A stretch of DNA of 64,000 bases from Cyclospora cayetanensis (lineage: Eukaryota > Apicomplexa > Conoidasida > Eucoccidiorida > Eimeriidae), in assembly GCF_002999335.1 (NCBI RefSeq), contig NW_020312590.1:248001-312000 (forward strand), written 5' to 3'. The translations under genes and the position numbers were made by a program. This document shows, piece by piece, positions 27,274 to 40,125 of this stretch; within the stretch, counting starts at the first letter, position 1, and every line of letters begins with the position of its first letter. The notes beneath the pieces are model-generated. The model did not search any database, had not been told where the DNA came from, and saw only the letters and a list, made by a program, of their open reading frames with translations.

Positions 27274-29860
27274 CAGCCGCCTGCATCGCTGCAAGCTCTG
27301 TGCAAATAAGTTTTCTTCTTGCACGAACTACGGATTCTGAATAACGCACGCAGACCAGTTGCCGCTCGCAGCCAGCCCAAGGCAGAGTTACAGGAGTTCC
27401 TGCAACTCGGAGAATTATCCCATCCCTATTGCGGCCGGGTGTGGCTTCTTTGCTTTCACTGCTGCCAGAGCTGCCACGACTCCGCAGCTTAGGGCCATGC
27501 GGAGCAGCGCCTTTGCGACTGCAAACGCGCGCACTGCGTAAACACATGTTAGCCGACTCAGTAGCTTCGCCTTAGGAAAGCGACGTCCGGCGCGAACTGT
27601 AGAGGGCATTACTGCCATCTAACCCAAAACTCAGGTAATAATTGATTAAGCGATTCTGCAATAGAACTGTATCTGTTCTTCGCTGGAAATTTTCTCTTGG
27701 GGTTAAACGTCCACAAGACGACACACTGAGTAACTGCCTGTTGAGGAGAATCATCCTGGGGGCACTTCCCAGCTCAATGCAAGATAAATAGCACGTTGTT
27801 GAATGTCTCGCAGAAAAACATTTTTGTTCCCGTGACCCCGCCTGTGAGTTGTCCCGAAGTTAGAGGAGAGGGGTGCGTCGCTGGACCCCCTTGGTATGTT
27901 GAACATAATTAGCAGTGCGTCTTTAGCTTGTGTCCAGCTAACCCCAATCTGCAACACATTGTACATTCGAGCAGACAAACCATGTCGGTTCTCTACTTAT
28001 TTCCAGCTAAGAGTGGCTAGTGTAATAAGAGGTGTATACGTGGAGATACGTCTCCTATATACTGGCAGAATCAAAGGGCGATAGGGCCACAGTGTGCGTC
28101 AGTTACAGTGCCCAATATATAGTTGGGTAGTGACCGTGAAGCAGACCAGCCAGATGCGGCCTCGGCACCGAACACAGCAGGGAGTCCCATAGCTGCCCAT
28201 GCGTGTCGGTACCTTAAATTAAACCACAGAAAAGGCGTATATCTACGCTTGGCGACCAGGTCCTTGAGATGTTCAGGGAGTGCTGCAGCTTTCAATGGTA
28301 GGGTTTGTGGGTCTGGCGGCGTAGCTGGTTGCTTGCAGTGAATGTCGTTGCTCTTTGCTACCCTACTTCGTCCTTCCTAAGCGTTGAACTACTTTAATGT
28401 GCGTACAGAAAACGTTGAGAACGCGCATTTTACACGTTGCCTCTGCATGGCAAGGGCCACAAGAGCTCCGCCGACGCACTTAGAAATAGAGTTAGTGGCG
28501 AAGTGCGCTCGGAGGTGATTTCTTCAATATTCAAAGACATAAAGAAATTACTGCTCTAGAAATATCTATGAACATAGAGTTTCCATTCGGTGGAACTCGT
28601 GCTTTGCCGCACTGGTCCAGTGGGGTGATTGAAATCATGGCGTTGCATTGCGAAACCAAAACGCATTGGTGGTAAACAATCAAGAACCATGAAATCGGGA
28701 TATATTGATGTAGTTTAAATATATATAAACGCCTGAAAACACTAGAAATCATAGTAGAGTTGCCGCCTAGAAGACAATGGGCGGCTCGAGTTGCAGGCGA
28801 CCTACAAAACAACACAAGCTGGCCAAGACGCACCAGGGAGTAACCTGCGCCCCTACCAGCTTTATATTTCAATGTTAAAGGTAAATAAGCCCTAGTTGGC
28901 ATGACTTTCTGTTGTTTCGGTTAGTTTTTTGGCGCATCCCCAGACAGAAGCCAAGAGCAATATTCAATGGCCGGCGCCGTTGCCAGCTTAGTTCTGCAGC
29001 TTGTATAGTTCAATCGCGTTCAATTCATGGAGAGGAAATGTATGAACCATTAAATTGGCCTCGTCTGGCCCAGAGCTTGGCCGCCATTCTCAAAACTATT
29101 CGCTGGTTAATATCGTAAGTCCGCTTTAATTCACATTCTTTCGAGCAAGACACGTATGCATGCCGAAAACCCCAAGTGCCAGAATTAGGTTGTTCGCTCC
29201 CATATTGATTAACCGTTCCAAACAGTCATCTCCAATGCAGGACAAGCGGAGCCTGGAAGAGAAGTGACACTTGACTATTGCCGTTGTTAGTGCTCTTCGC
29301 ATCTTCGCCGTTACTTCTTAGCCCCATCCTCAGAATTCCCGCTGTGGAAGCAAATCGCGTGAAGGCAGCACAGCTAGATAAGTGGCCTTCTTTTCGTTTC
29401 TGGAGCATTTTCCCCAGGAGCACCGAATGCGATTCATTGAGGTGTTTTTAGCTGCAATTCGGGGGCTTTTGGGCTCGATCCAGCAGCCACATGGGCACAC
29501 CGATCGGGGGCGATGTTGACATGAAAGAAGCAGAAGGACGTAGCAGATGCTTTGCGCGGCTGTCTTCATAGAAGGTGCGCCCAAAGGAACCTGCGAGTGC
29601 CACCCTCAGACTCAGGCCACAGGTGTAGCTCCCTTTCATGCTATTTTGCTTACGCGTCCATAGTTTCACACTTCGCTCTTCGTCGGCATCACTTGCACTG
29701 TGTTTTTGCGAGTATATCAGCTTGCGTTTAGAGGGCTTCCCATTATGTTGGCCACCTCCCTCTCGGCTTCACCCGCGCCTGCTCCTTCCTGTGCCCAAGT
29801 GTATGAACCGCTGCTTCTTTTTCCATGTGCAGCTCTCTGCCCGGAAGTACCACTCGCTAA
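27274..29860. other. 2.6-kb intergenic region
   Basis: AT-richer than flanking exons, with only short frames. One plus-strand frame at 28912-29118 ends near a GTAAGT but has no matching acceptor exon. I see no RNA gene, repeat or family motif. It includes the 3' UTR of uL13 and the promoter of the transporter. Confidence 0.4.
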
Positions 29861-32800
29861 ATGTCTTCCACTGTCACGAGCTCGAAGCCTTTCGACCAAG
29901 GCGCTTCTCAGCAGAGGGGGACCCTGGTGCAAGGCGAAAGGGCTGGTCCGCTGCTAGTGAAGCCCGCAGCGACTTCACACGCACTCACCAGTCAGGGAAA
30001 CGGCCTCTGCCAAGCTGCGATAGACACCGAGCAGCAGAATGACTGCAGAGCGCCGCCCTGTGCGAGCTCCGGCACGACGAGGCGAGAAAGCGATGAAGTG
30101 GCCGCCACATTCGCAAGTTCTGAGGCTTCCTTCATGAGGAGTTTGTCGGGGAACGCCCCTCCGAAGACTGAGGCTCCCAGGGGAACCCCGGGTGTCTCTT
30201 TGGAGAAACACTATTCGAAATCGTTGCTGAGCGCAGCAGGGTTTAGGACTTTTGTCTTGTGCTACCTTTCATATGCTGCACTGTACTTCACGCGAAAGCC
30301 CTTCTCAGTAGTCAAAGAGGAGCTGCGGTTGGAATTCGGCGTTTCGGCTTTTGTCTTAGGCTGCATTGACACTGCGTTTTTGGGGTGCTATGCGACTGGG
30401 CAGCTATTGCTTCCATTGTGCCTTGCGGGCTCCTCTCGCGCCCTTCAGCGTTGGCTGATCCTTGCCTCTTTCTTTGGCTCGTTTGCCACTGTCTTCGCCT
30501 TTAGTTTCTGTTCTGGCCCCCAAGGATTTGCGGTCTTCTGGGGTTTGAACGGGCTGCTCCAGGCTCCCGCGTTCCCCGTTTTTGTTGAGCTGCTGAGCCA
30601 TCGCGTCAGCACTGCCAGCAGGGGAAGGGTTTTAGGCTCCTGGACGACCAGCCAGCAGCTCGGTAAGACGCCCTGTGGAGTAGTAAATGATAGGGGAGTG
30701 TGTCTTGAAACAGGCCTTTAAGCCACGCGTAAACAGCACTTGTGGCTAGTCCGGACCGTCGATCCTTCGGCCTTACATGCTTCCACTCTCTTTAATCTCG
30801 CTCATGAACTTTAGCGCCTGCAACTCAAGCGGTTGGGGACGGCTAGGAAGTCACGTGCGCACTTCATGGGAAGCTGGCGATAGCGGCTCAGCAAGCGCCT
30901 TTTCCGAAGGCTGCCATAGGCTGGTTCTGTGGGATAGCTAGCTTCTCGCTCTTCTGAAGTTTAGTTCTGATGTGTCGTGTTTGCATGTCGGTTTCTCGGT
31001 GCCTTCAGGAGGGATGGTTGCAACCCTCTTCTGCTCTCTTGTTGATTGGATTGGTGGGTGGCGATCGGTCTTCTGCTGTTCAGCCCTCCTGTGTCTCGTG
31101 GGAGGCCTCGTGCTCCGGTTGATCCTCCCGACAGTAATGCAAGAAACTTTTCCACAAGATTTTCAGGAGGTAGAAATCCTTCCCCTTACGCAAAGTCTCG
31201 GGGGCTGTACAGAGGAGGGGGGGGCCATCAAGGAGGGCACTCTGGAGAGTCCTTGCCCAGGTTGCGCCTTGAATAATCTGGCTGTTCGCGGATCCGTAGA
31301 TGCTGGTGCATCGCACCTTTCGACAGACACTACGGGGGAGGGGCATCGTGGGAATGAGCGTTCGTCGGCGGAAGCTGAGGAACGCCTTCAAGAGGGGCCA
31401 GGGGGGACGCTTTCTACAGCGCTGAAGCCGCAAAGAATCACACTGCGCACAGAAAGCCCGGAGGGGCTCCGGGCAGATTGCAGCCTCTTTTCGCGAGAAG
31501 ACGACGAAGCAAGGGAAGGCAGCGACAGCAATTGGGAAACGCAGACACATTTAGAAGACGAGACATGGTCAGAGCGGGGAGGTGGCTCTTGTTCTCAAGC
31601 CCCGGGGTGGAGCAAGATGCAACTGCCCGCAAGAGGTGTGCCTCTGCCAGCAGCTTGCAGCACGAAGAAGGGCGTCGAAGAGGCCTCCGTAGCCGCATCA
31701 TGCACGGAGAATGCGCTTCTGCAATGCCCCCAACAGGGCGGAGGCCGAACACTGGGAGGCAGCCGCCTCTCTAGAAGCCCTCCTGTGGGCTGTGCGCCCC
31801 CCCCATTTCGACTGACGGGCATGATAGCGCTCTGTGCCTTGGGCTTTTTCTGTGTCAAGTTTGTTCGGTGCAGCTTAGCCTTCTGGCTGCAATACTTCCT
31901 GTGCAGAGAGGGTGCCATGCCCGTGGCAGCTGCGGGCTTCGGCTCCGTTTTGTTCGACGTTGGAGGGGCCGTGGGAGCCGTAGGTGCAGGCCTTCTAGCG
32001 GACAAGCTGCTCAAAGGTACTGTTGAAGGGGAGCCAACAGGGGCTCCAAGCAGTGCCTGCGGGAGTAGCTAGAGAGTGGCAGTCGAGAACGCGTCTGCGG
32101 GAATCTCGGCAGACGGTACGGCAGCAGGCAAGGTGTTTCCCCCACGCATCTGTGGTGTGTGTATCGCTTTTCAGGACGCCGTCTAACGCTGGCCGCCCTT
32201 CTGTGCGTTGGGACCAGCAGCTGCCTCTTCCTGGTGGCATGCTCGTCTCGGCAGCTGCAGCGCCTTCGGCTGGCACGAGAGAGCCTCGCGCTAGAGCGCC
32301 AGGTGTCTCTGCTCCTTCTCCGGAAGGAACTGCAGGAAGATTGGACTCGCCTGCAAGAAACGGAAAGCCTCCGCAACGCAGAAGAAGCTTTGCCCAGGCA
32401 CTCCTCCAGTGGCAGTGCCCTGAGCACGCCGGGTGGGGGGGGGCTGCCAGCAGAGGATGGCGCCGCATTGTTTATTGGTTTGAGGGATTCTCAGACGTTC
32501 TTCGAAGAGCCTCGAGGAGGCTTAGAGGAGGAAAATGCCGGTGAAAAAGAACGCAGCGCAGCTTCGGAGCAACGCCTGCCCCCACCCAGACGGGCGAAGG
32601 AGGCACCCCGGCAGTTACTTCTGTTTCTCTCAAGACCTAAGGAGAACCCCAGCTCACCAAGCGAGGAAGACTCAACAGCCGCTACCACTCCAAGAGCCGT
32701 TGCGCGTCCAAGCCGTGGGGGACTGCCTTTTGGCGGAGAAATAACTTTGACGCAGGAAGGCGAAGCGGGGAGGCCGCGTGCACCTGCTTTAGGCACAAGC

Positions 32801-33841
32801 ATGCCAAGAATTGCGTCCCCTTGGTTGGCTGCAGGAGCCCTCCTGGCGTGGGCACGGCCCATAGATCGACTGCATCAGACAGGCGGGGAGGGGCTCAAGG
32901 AATATCATGAGCAGGAGGGCCCCACAGCGTCTCCCCACGAGCTGATGGGCCCCCCTAGTGGTCCACTTGCATCGGCCTACAACCCCCGGAAATTGGAAGC
33001 AGTGGAAAGCGCTGTAAGGGGCGCCTCGTCTGAGGCCGTTGACACTGCATCTCCTGCGGTGCCAACCTTCACACCGGAGATGGAGGCAGGCATCCGTAAT
33101 GTTCAGCGGCAACATGAGGAGAGAGTTTCTATGCTTTTGCAGGATGCGGAACTCAAGAGCCACAACCTGCAACAAGAACGCAACCACCAGCTGCTGCTGC
33201 TTTTATCGTGCTTAGTACTTGTTGGGTTGTTTGGTGCTGGACCCGATTCAGTGCTGGGAGCCTCGGCAGCTCTGGACCTCTTGGAGCTCCCAGGGGCGCC
33301 GCAGAACAGCCCTGCCGCAGTCTCAGCTTTTATTAATGCGGTTGGAGCATTAGGGGCCCTTTCTCAGGTCAGTTGGGGGCCCTCTGTAGCGCAGTGAGTT
33401 GCGGCACAAAGAGGGAGAGATCCTGCGCAGATAGATCGCCCGCCGCCTACCCCGATACACACACGAGCACGCTCTACGAAAAGCTATATGTACATATATG
33501 TATGCACAGTATATCTGGCTACCATTGTTGAGTTTATGAGGGGCTGCCTAATCGGTTGTTGCTGACGGTGCTTCAATAGGAGTACTGCTGAGGCCTTCCT
33601 CGCTGCACACATCCTGGGGATGGTTCTGGCCTGCTGGAGGCGTCCCTGAACCAGGCGGTCGACTCGCATGTGTATTGCATGCCTGCCTGCCTTCATGTGA
33701 CCCCTTATCTGCCTTCAGGGTATTTGCACAGCCGCAGTTAGCGAGCTTTACGGCTGGGACGTCCTTTTTGGCCTCTTATCTGTTTTGTGCCTTTGCACGG
33801 GAGCCCTGCTGCTCCCAGCGGCGCTACGCGAGAAAAGGTGA
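29861..33841 (+). CDS. SLC37/GlpT-like sugar-phosphate MFS transporter with giant loops
   Basis: Member of the major facilitator superfamily organophosphate:phosphate antiporters, likely moving a phosphorylated sugar or glycerol-3-phosphate. Exons: 29861-30662, 31009-32016, 32175-33367, 33719-33841; GT-AG, phases 1,1,0; about 1,041 aa against about 430-530 in the family. After a roughly 125-residue N-terminal tail come helices 1-4 with the family signature YFTRKPFSVVKEELRLEFGV, helices 5-6 (GSWTTSQQLGGMVATLF), a loop of about 200 residues rich in Gly/Glu/Ser, helices 7-8 with LFDVGGAVGAVGAGLLAD, helix 9 with GRRLTLAALLCV, an insert of about 300 residues containing a charged amphipathic start, then helices 10-12 (FINAVGALGALSQGICTAAV). 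Substrate and membrane are not deducible. ATG 29861 is the first good start. Confidence 0.85.
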
Positions 33842-35090
33842 AGGGCGAAGTTCATCCTTGGCGCGTGTACTACCGCGGGTGTCTCACCATCACATTTAAT
33901 GCCGCCTGCTTTACAAGCAGCTGAGTTCGCGTGTCTCACGAAGCCGCTTCGTCTTCTTGACAGAAACGGGGACGGCGTCTGCTAGCCATTACGCCAAAAT
34001 CACCGTAAACCCTCCATAGGAGGCATATTTAAAGACAGAACGAGGTGCTTTTTGGCCTCTTATTTTGGTTGCATGTTACGGCTCCCACAGGGCTTTTGGT
34101 GAGCGATTCCATCACGTGTGTCCAAGCTGGAAACATTGACAGTTGCGCGAAACATTCGAGCGCATATTTTGAGTGCCCTGGCTTCAAAAGCCACTAAAGT
34201 GGGTCACCCTCCGATCTCTTCTATCTAGGAGCCCCTACCGGGGTGGAGGCATGAACTCAGAAAGAGTTTGAGTAGGAAAGACTAGACAACGGCAACACGG
34301 CTGGTTCTGTGTTTCGGCATCAATCACGCTAAGAAATTCGTTTACGTTGGTGACGACTTTGCCAATTTTCTTGTTACAGCTTCTCCGGCCTCGTGCCTGT
34401 CCTAAGGAATGGGCTCGCCATCGGCTTTGATTCCCCTGCGTCGAGCACTTTAAAGGACGAGGCTATAGCACTCCATTTAGAGGAAAAAAATAGTCTACCT
34501 CGCAGCTTCAATGCGTGGAAGACACCACCTTTTCACGTGGCTTAATGAATAAGCTGCAGTATGTAACGCCAGAAGAACGCAAATCTTGCAGTTTCCTGTA
34601 TCAGGGGGAACGCACATGTACTATGGCCCTCAGCGCCTGAGGGACTCTGCGACGTCCACCACCGCGACTGCAGCCGTCCTCTGTCGCATTTTCAGGAAAT
34701 ATAGATCATGTGACTATGATCTTCATTTTTGGAGTCAATTGCCCCAGAGGGCTCTCAGAACTCGACAGTTCAGCTAAAGAGGCGCCCTTCTGTCGGCCCT
34801 GCCCAGTGGCCGCTCCAACGGACTGCCGAATATTCACCTTCCTTATGTGAGTAATTAACAAGAATTCTCTAACAGAACCACTGTGAATATAGAGCTTAGG
34901 GCAGTTTTATGAAGTCCAATCGCTCAAAAGGGAGCTGCTTTTGCTAGTGTCTTCGGTTCTGGCGGTGCAGCCCAAGAGGCGAAATACAAGCCGGGGGCAC
35001 CGGTTCATGGAAGCACAGTGGCATCCTGCGCGCTCAGGATTGTCCTTTCAGTTTTACAACTGTCTTTTCAATGGGCACAATTTGTCCATC
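33842..35090. other. Intergenic, no gene seen
   Basis: Between the transporter stop and the secreted orphan. Only short frames; presumed 3' UTR and promoter. Confidence 0.45.
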
Positions 35091-35900
35091 ATGAAGGTGC
35101 CAAGCCCTGTGCGCAGTAGGCTTCGAGTGTCCATCAGCTCGCCTTCGATGTGCCGCCTATTTTCTAGCTTCTTGGTCTTTGCGGGATTCTTGCTCTTTGC
35201 ACATGCCTCTGTCGCCCCCAAACCCACTCCTTCTAGTGGCAAAGCCTCTTCTGAGAAGCAGTATGGGGCCGAAGGGGAACGGGGCCCTACACATCTCGGG
35301 CGGCTCCACGAGTACAAGCGCGTGGGCGCAGATCTCGTAGGCCTGTGGCGTGAGTACACCGCAATGACCGATGCCCTGAGCCATGCTATGCGGGACTACA
35401 ACGTGGCGATTCGGCAGGAGCAGCGGGCAGAGCTGTCGAGAGTCTTGGCCACCAAACATCAGAAAGCCGAAGCCCTCGTTTTACAACAGAAGAAGCACGG
35501 GGGCAGCACCTTCCCAACCTCCCGTATCTATGGAGATATAGCCAGTCTTAAGGAAATAAAGAAACAGATGAAACGGCTGGAAAAAAAAGTTGGGCAGATA
35601 CCCCCGTATTCGCGGCCTGAGGAAAACGTGATGATGATACAAGCCGGCACCACGCCAGTGAACGTGGCGAGAGCTCTTAGCCAAAGCTCTGCCATTCTCT
35701 TTCACAAATCTTTTGCGTCGTATTTCTCTCACCTTATAACGTTCAAGAGGGAGTATGACGTGCTACACAGCTCCCTATTCAGCATGAAGACCACTGCAAA
35801 CGGCACTGGGCGCAAAAACCTCATTAAAGAGGCGGCAGAACACAGCAACTTTTACGACCCAGAAGCCCCCTTTTCTCTCCACTTGCACAAGGCCAAATAG
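35091..35900 (+). CDS. Orphan secreted/signal-anchored coiled-coil protein, 269 aa
   Basis: A single-exon frame. From ATG 35091 a basic stretch of about 20 residues precedes a hydrophobic core (MCRLFSSFLVFAGFLLFAHA) and a small-residue cleavage-like end (ASVAPKP). Starting at the inner ATG 35148 would give a textbook signal peptide. The mature part is mostly helical and charged (EYKRVGADLVGLWREYTAMT; LKEIKKQMKRLEKKVGQ), has one NGT glycosylation sequon near the end and almost no Cys. The frame is open further upstream to 34941 with other ATGs. I do not recognise the family. In apicomplexans such short secreted helical proteins are often products of dense granules, rhoptries or the parasitophorous vacuole, but that is inference. 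Confidence 0.62.
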   Translation: MKVPSPVRSRLRVSISSPSMCRLFSSFLVFAGFLLFAHASVAPKPTPSSGKASSEKQYGAEGERGPTHLGRLHEYKRVGADLVGLWREYTAMTDALSHAMRDYNVAIRQEQRAELSRVLATKHQKAEALVLQQKKHGGSTFPTSRIYGDIASLKEIKKQMKRLEKKVGQIPPYSRPEENVMMIQAGTTPVNVARALSQSSAILFHKSFASYFSHLITFKREYDVLHSSLFSMKTTANGTGRKNLIKEAAEHSNFYDPEAPFSLHLHKAK

Positions 35901-36094
35901 GGGGAAACCTTTAGGCGCCAAAGGGGTGGCAAATGGGTGCTTTAGATTCATGCAAACTGTAGGGAGACTCTCAGAGAAGCCACCACCGCACATTGCGGTA
36001 CCCCCAACAACACTGTGCAGAGGTGCCTTTTGCATCTGCGTTCAGGAGTACAGGCCTTGAAACGCATCTGCTTTTAGTTCTCTTTGTGCATGTT

Positions 36095-39000
36095 TCATGT
36101 TGCAGACAGGTGCTGGGACCTTAGCACCATTCCCGCTGCCTGTTCAGACCGCAGAATCACCAATCCTGCGAGTTTTTTAATTGTTTGGCACGTCTCATTC
36201 TGCATCTGAATAACGCACACACCCCGTGTAGCTGCAGAGAAGACCATGAGGAGCTGCTGGAAATCAGGGTGAAATGAGGGGAAAACAAGAGGAAGCATCA
36301 GCAAAAAGTGAAGCAGCAACGACGGTCCAGAGGAGCGATTGCTTCGAATAGCGTATAGCTCTTATGAACCCGAATCTACGGTTGCCGCGAACCCACAGGC
36401 CCCGTTCTAGATTTCACATGTCCACACCCTACACTCCAGCGTGCGCTACCCCATGCTTCCACCTGCTCCCCGCAACGAGCTAAAAGGGAGAAGCACATGC
36501 CCCATAGCTTTAACTCAGACACTGTACGCACCTTGCTGTAGTGCGTCATGGTGGCCCGTGCGGCGGAGGCAAAACCGCCCGCATTCGCCGGCTGAATGTT
36601 CGCCGCTGGGTTTGGAATGAATCTCCAGCGTTTCTGTTCCACACCTTGAAGCGCCAGGCTGCCCATGAGAACTGCCATCAGCCCGACGACACCCAGAAAG
36701 AACTCCCTGGGGTCAAAGCCCGCCTGCCCAGTTGCCTCTTCCGGTGCACGTGAAGTTGCCAAATCTACGGTGTCCGAGAGCCCTGCCCTTTCTGATGCGT
36801 CTTGCAAGTGTGCAAAACGTGGATGCAAGTACTCGTACAGCTCAAGGAGAGATTGACAGGACTCCATAAATAGTTGGATGGTTGCTGGAGGAAGCAGCTG
36901 CTGCTCATCGTTTTGCTGCAGCTGGTCTGTTGCAGTGCGACATGGCAGAGAACTGCCGCCAGTTTCAGGGTCAAAGAGGAGCACCATGAGGCCGAAGAGC
37001 ACCATGGAGGACTTGAGGGCCCTTTCCTTCGGGTCTAGCACGGCGTCGTTCACTGCCACCGCAGATGTGCTGTCTGAGTTCAGCAGCGCCGCAACTCTTT
37101 TTCTTGCCATGAGGCCAGTATGTTGGGGTGTTTCGTGTGCTAAATGGCTGAACGTGAATGTATGGCCGTAGCTGGGTACTACTGGCTCACCACAGGTAGC
37201 TGCATGCTCATGCTCAGAATCCACACCAGTGTCCTCCCCGGTCTTCTCTTCGCTGCAATTGAGTGTAGTGAGCTGGGTGACTTTTGAGCAGAGAGAAGCA
37301 GCGAGCTTCACAAAGGTCGGTCTCCCCATGTGCATCATACTCCTCCGCTCAGCTACTCCCGCCCTTAGCAGCAGAGAGATAACCACGCGGAGTAGGCTTG
37401 AGTGGGCGTCATCACAGGAGCGCTCCAACGCTGAAGAAGGAAGGCAATAAAAGAACTCCAGTGTCTCCAGAATTTCTTTCTGATAGAACCACAGCGCAGC
37501 GCTAACAGTGCCAATAGTACAAGGAAAACTCGGTTGCTGATGCACTGCTAGGTACCAACGATGGCAAGCACATACACACTGATCTATCGAAGTCATGGTC
37601 TGGTCGCGCTCTCGCGAACCCCTCAGTTATCCTACCATCAGTTTCATTTGATTTGCACTCAAGATGCTGTGTCCCTGGTGAACCTCTTCGTAAGCCCACG
37701 AGCAAAGTAGAAGAATCCATGCTGCCGCTTGAAAGATGCCGGTGAGCGACACAGACAGGTCTTGTGCATTCCCTGAAAGCTCAAACACTTCAATCCATGT
37801 AACTTTAAGGCATCACGTAGCGTGATAGGCAGGCACACACTGTCAGTAGATACAAACAGAACGTGACTAGAGTAACTGCAGGGTAACAGAGCCTTACCCG
37901 CCGCTGTCCTTGCCGCATTCAGCGCTTGTTCAAGGAAGTGACCAACCCCACCCCGTACGAGAGCATAGCAAACTTGGCGTTTGGCCTCCGAAGCTCCCTG
38001 CACACCTAATTCGTCTCTGTTTCTGGAAAGTTTTAGTAGACGGCGGTGGAACTCGCACGTGCTGCAAGGGCATCTGAGCAAGCGGTGAACAAGCACACCT
38101 GACAAAACCAGACGTGGTTTGAGAGGGGGCGTCGTACACGTATACAGCGATCTAAAGAAGCTTGAACGCACTGTGTCAATTTCACGAATAAAAGTTCTTT
38201 ACATTGCACAGCGCAGCAGAATTCCGGTATTTACATTAATTGGTTTCACCAGTAACCTGCACTCGAAGGCAAGCTCTAGGGATTTGGGGCATGGCAAAAG
38301 TAGTGAACAGAGATCGAAGAGAGCGGCGTATCAAGGGTCTGCCGCATATCGTGGAAGCCTAACCTTTCTTCACGGCAGGCAAATGAACTGCAGGACCAAC
38401 ACAGTGCAGCCCGAACAGCCCGGCGAGTGATAGAAGGGCCTATGCCGAAGAAAGCTACCGCACTGACGGTCTGGATCTGCAATAAAAGAGTGCACACCCC
38501 ACGGGTTCAGCATTTGGTTTACAAGCCTTAGCAGGACGGATAAAACCCTATGGGGCTAAAACCCCTTTTGCGTCGCTGTACGTTGCAGCTGACCTGCAGT
38601 TTAATCATTTCTGTATCTGGAGAACTATTTGCCAGCTGCTCAGTGAACCTCCTAAGGAGGCCCGAACAGCGCACGTGAGAAAAGCAAACGGCCATTCTCG
38701 TCACCTGTGCCAGCAAAAGCAAACAGACGAAAGGACAGCAATGCAGTCATCTTAAGCTGAAAGGCTCTATGCCTTAGTGTGACCCTATATGTATAACTTC
38801 TAAGACTCAAGATTGCAGAGTCGTTTTTAATAGAGCGTCATGCGTAGCTGGGCGGAGGGGGGGACACAGGAACTCGCGAGCCGTAGTGTGCAGAGGTGTC
38901 ATTTGTTCTATGGAAAATTTCTTGCACTTAACGAGAATGCAGGTAGTAAAAGAATTCGTTGTTTGCTAGACTTCTCAGTTGCATACGCAAAAAGAACCAC

Positions 39001-40125
39001 ACCCATATGTCATTCATATCAAATTAAGATGTGCACACTATGTGTGACAACAGATGCAACGAAGCTTACCACCCTATGTGGAGGAAACGTCCATAAAGTG
39101 GAGCGAAGGAGTCGAATCGCAGTAAGCTGCAAGAAATCCCAGGTATCTGTACACTGAAGAAACATTTGATACTCATCTGTACTGGCATCTGAAACCGTAC
39201 TGCGCGAGAGGGTAGAATTGCATTCTGGTGGAGCCTTGAAGGAAATGAAATGGAGCAAGGCAGAGAGAAATAGCTGCATGTGGCTCAATTCGTTGTCCTT
39301 CCAGTTGATATCGATGTAATACGCATGGCGCTCTGAGAGAAAATAAGTTAAAAGCGACATGAGGCCCAGATCATCGTCAAACGGGTCAACTTCCACTAAC
39401 TGAAACACCTCGTATACCTGAGCAGACAAACAGCAGACAACTCACGAGAAAATTCAAGCTGCAGAACCAAAAAATCAATACGCTAGCTTGGATACATGCA
39501 CATATCATGTGCCTCTGCTGCAAGCCTTCGCACCGAAACATATGTATGCGGCTATGTTTGTCCATCATTCAAGACCATCGGCTGTTAGCCTGATTTTTTT
39601 CTCAGTGATGCTTTAAATTCATTGTGTTCAAGCGGTGAGGTACAACGCTCGTACGTTAAAGAGCTGTACGAACACAGCCGGGTTGGTCGCTTGTTCAGGT
39701 ACTTCTATGACTTTGCAGAAAAAATTATGAACTCCGCATTCAAAAAAAACCTCGGCGACTTCCATCTCCTTCCGTGCGATAAAAAGCTGCATTTTTGCCC
39801 TTCGCTTCGCCCCGTCATCATCATGGCCAAGACTTAACTCAACGGTATCGCTCTGAGGAACACATTCCTTCACGGCTTCCTCTCTAGCTTTGTTTCTCTC
39901 CTTTTCTATTTCATCTGCTAAAGTTTGAACATACGACTCAAAATTCCCGCCGCAGCGCAGGCATTCTGTTGCGGCTTCTACTAAGCAACAGATATCCGAG
40001 GCGAATTCACTGCGCCGTGGGGGCTTCGAATAAATACCAGGCATTTTGTCTATATCCCCAAAACCGGTGAATTCAGGAAAAGCGCCAGATGTCCTAGTGC
40101 GTGCTTGCACGACTTTGGGGTGTAA
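36095..40125 (-). CDS. Orphan multi-exon helical protein (at least 858 aa)
   Basis: Seven exons join perfectly on the minus strand: 40125-39655, 39417-39070, 38704-38594, 38476-38364, 38151-37898, 37547-36532, 36358-36095. All are GT-AG and all phases agree (0,0,0,2,1,0), which strongly supports one gene. The predicted protein is largely helical and Leu/Cys-rich: EIEKERNKAREEAVKE, VAEVFFECGVHNFFCKVIEV, VYEVFQLVEVDPFDDDLGLM, LHFLLMLPLVFPSFHPDFQQ. One segment (EFFLGVVGLMAVLMGSLAL) could be a membrane helix or a buried repeat helix. The pattern would suit an armadillo/HEAT-like scaffold, but I recognise no family. The true N-terminus is upstream: an open stretch on the same strand reaches about 40320 and is interrupted by an in-frame TAA, so more 5' exons are expected. 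Confidence 0.68.
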
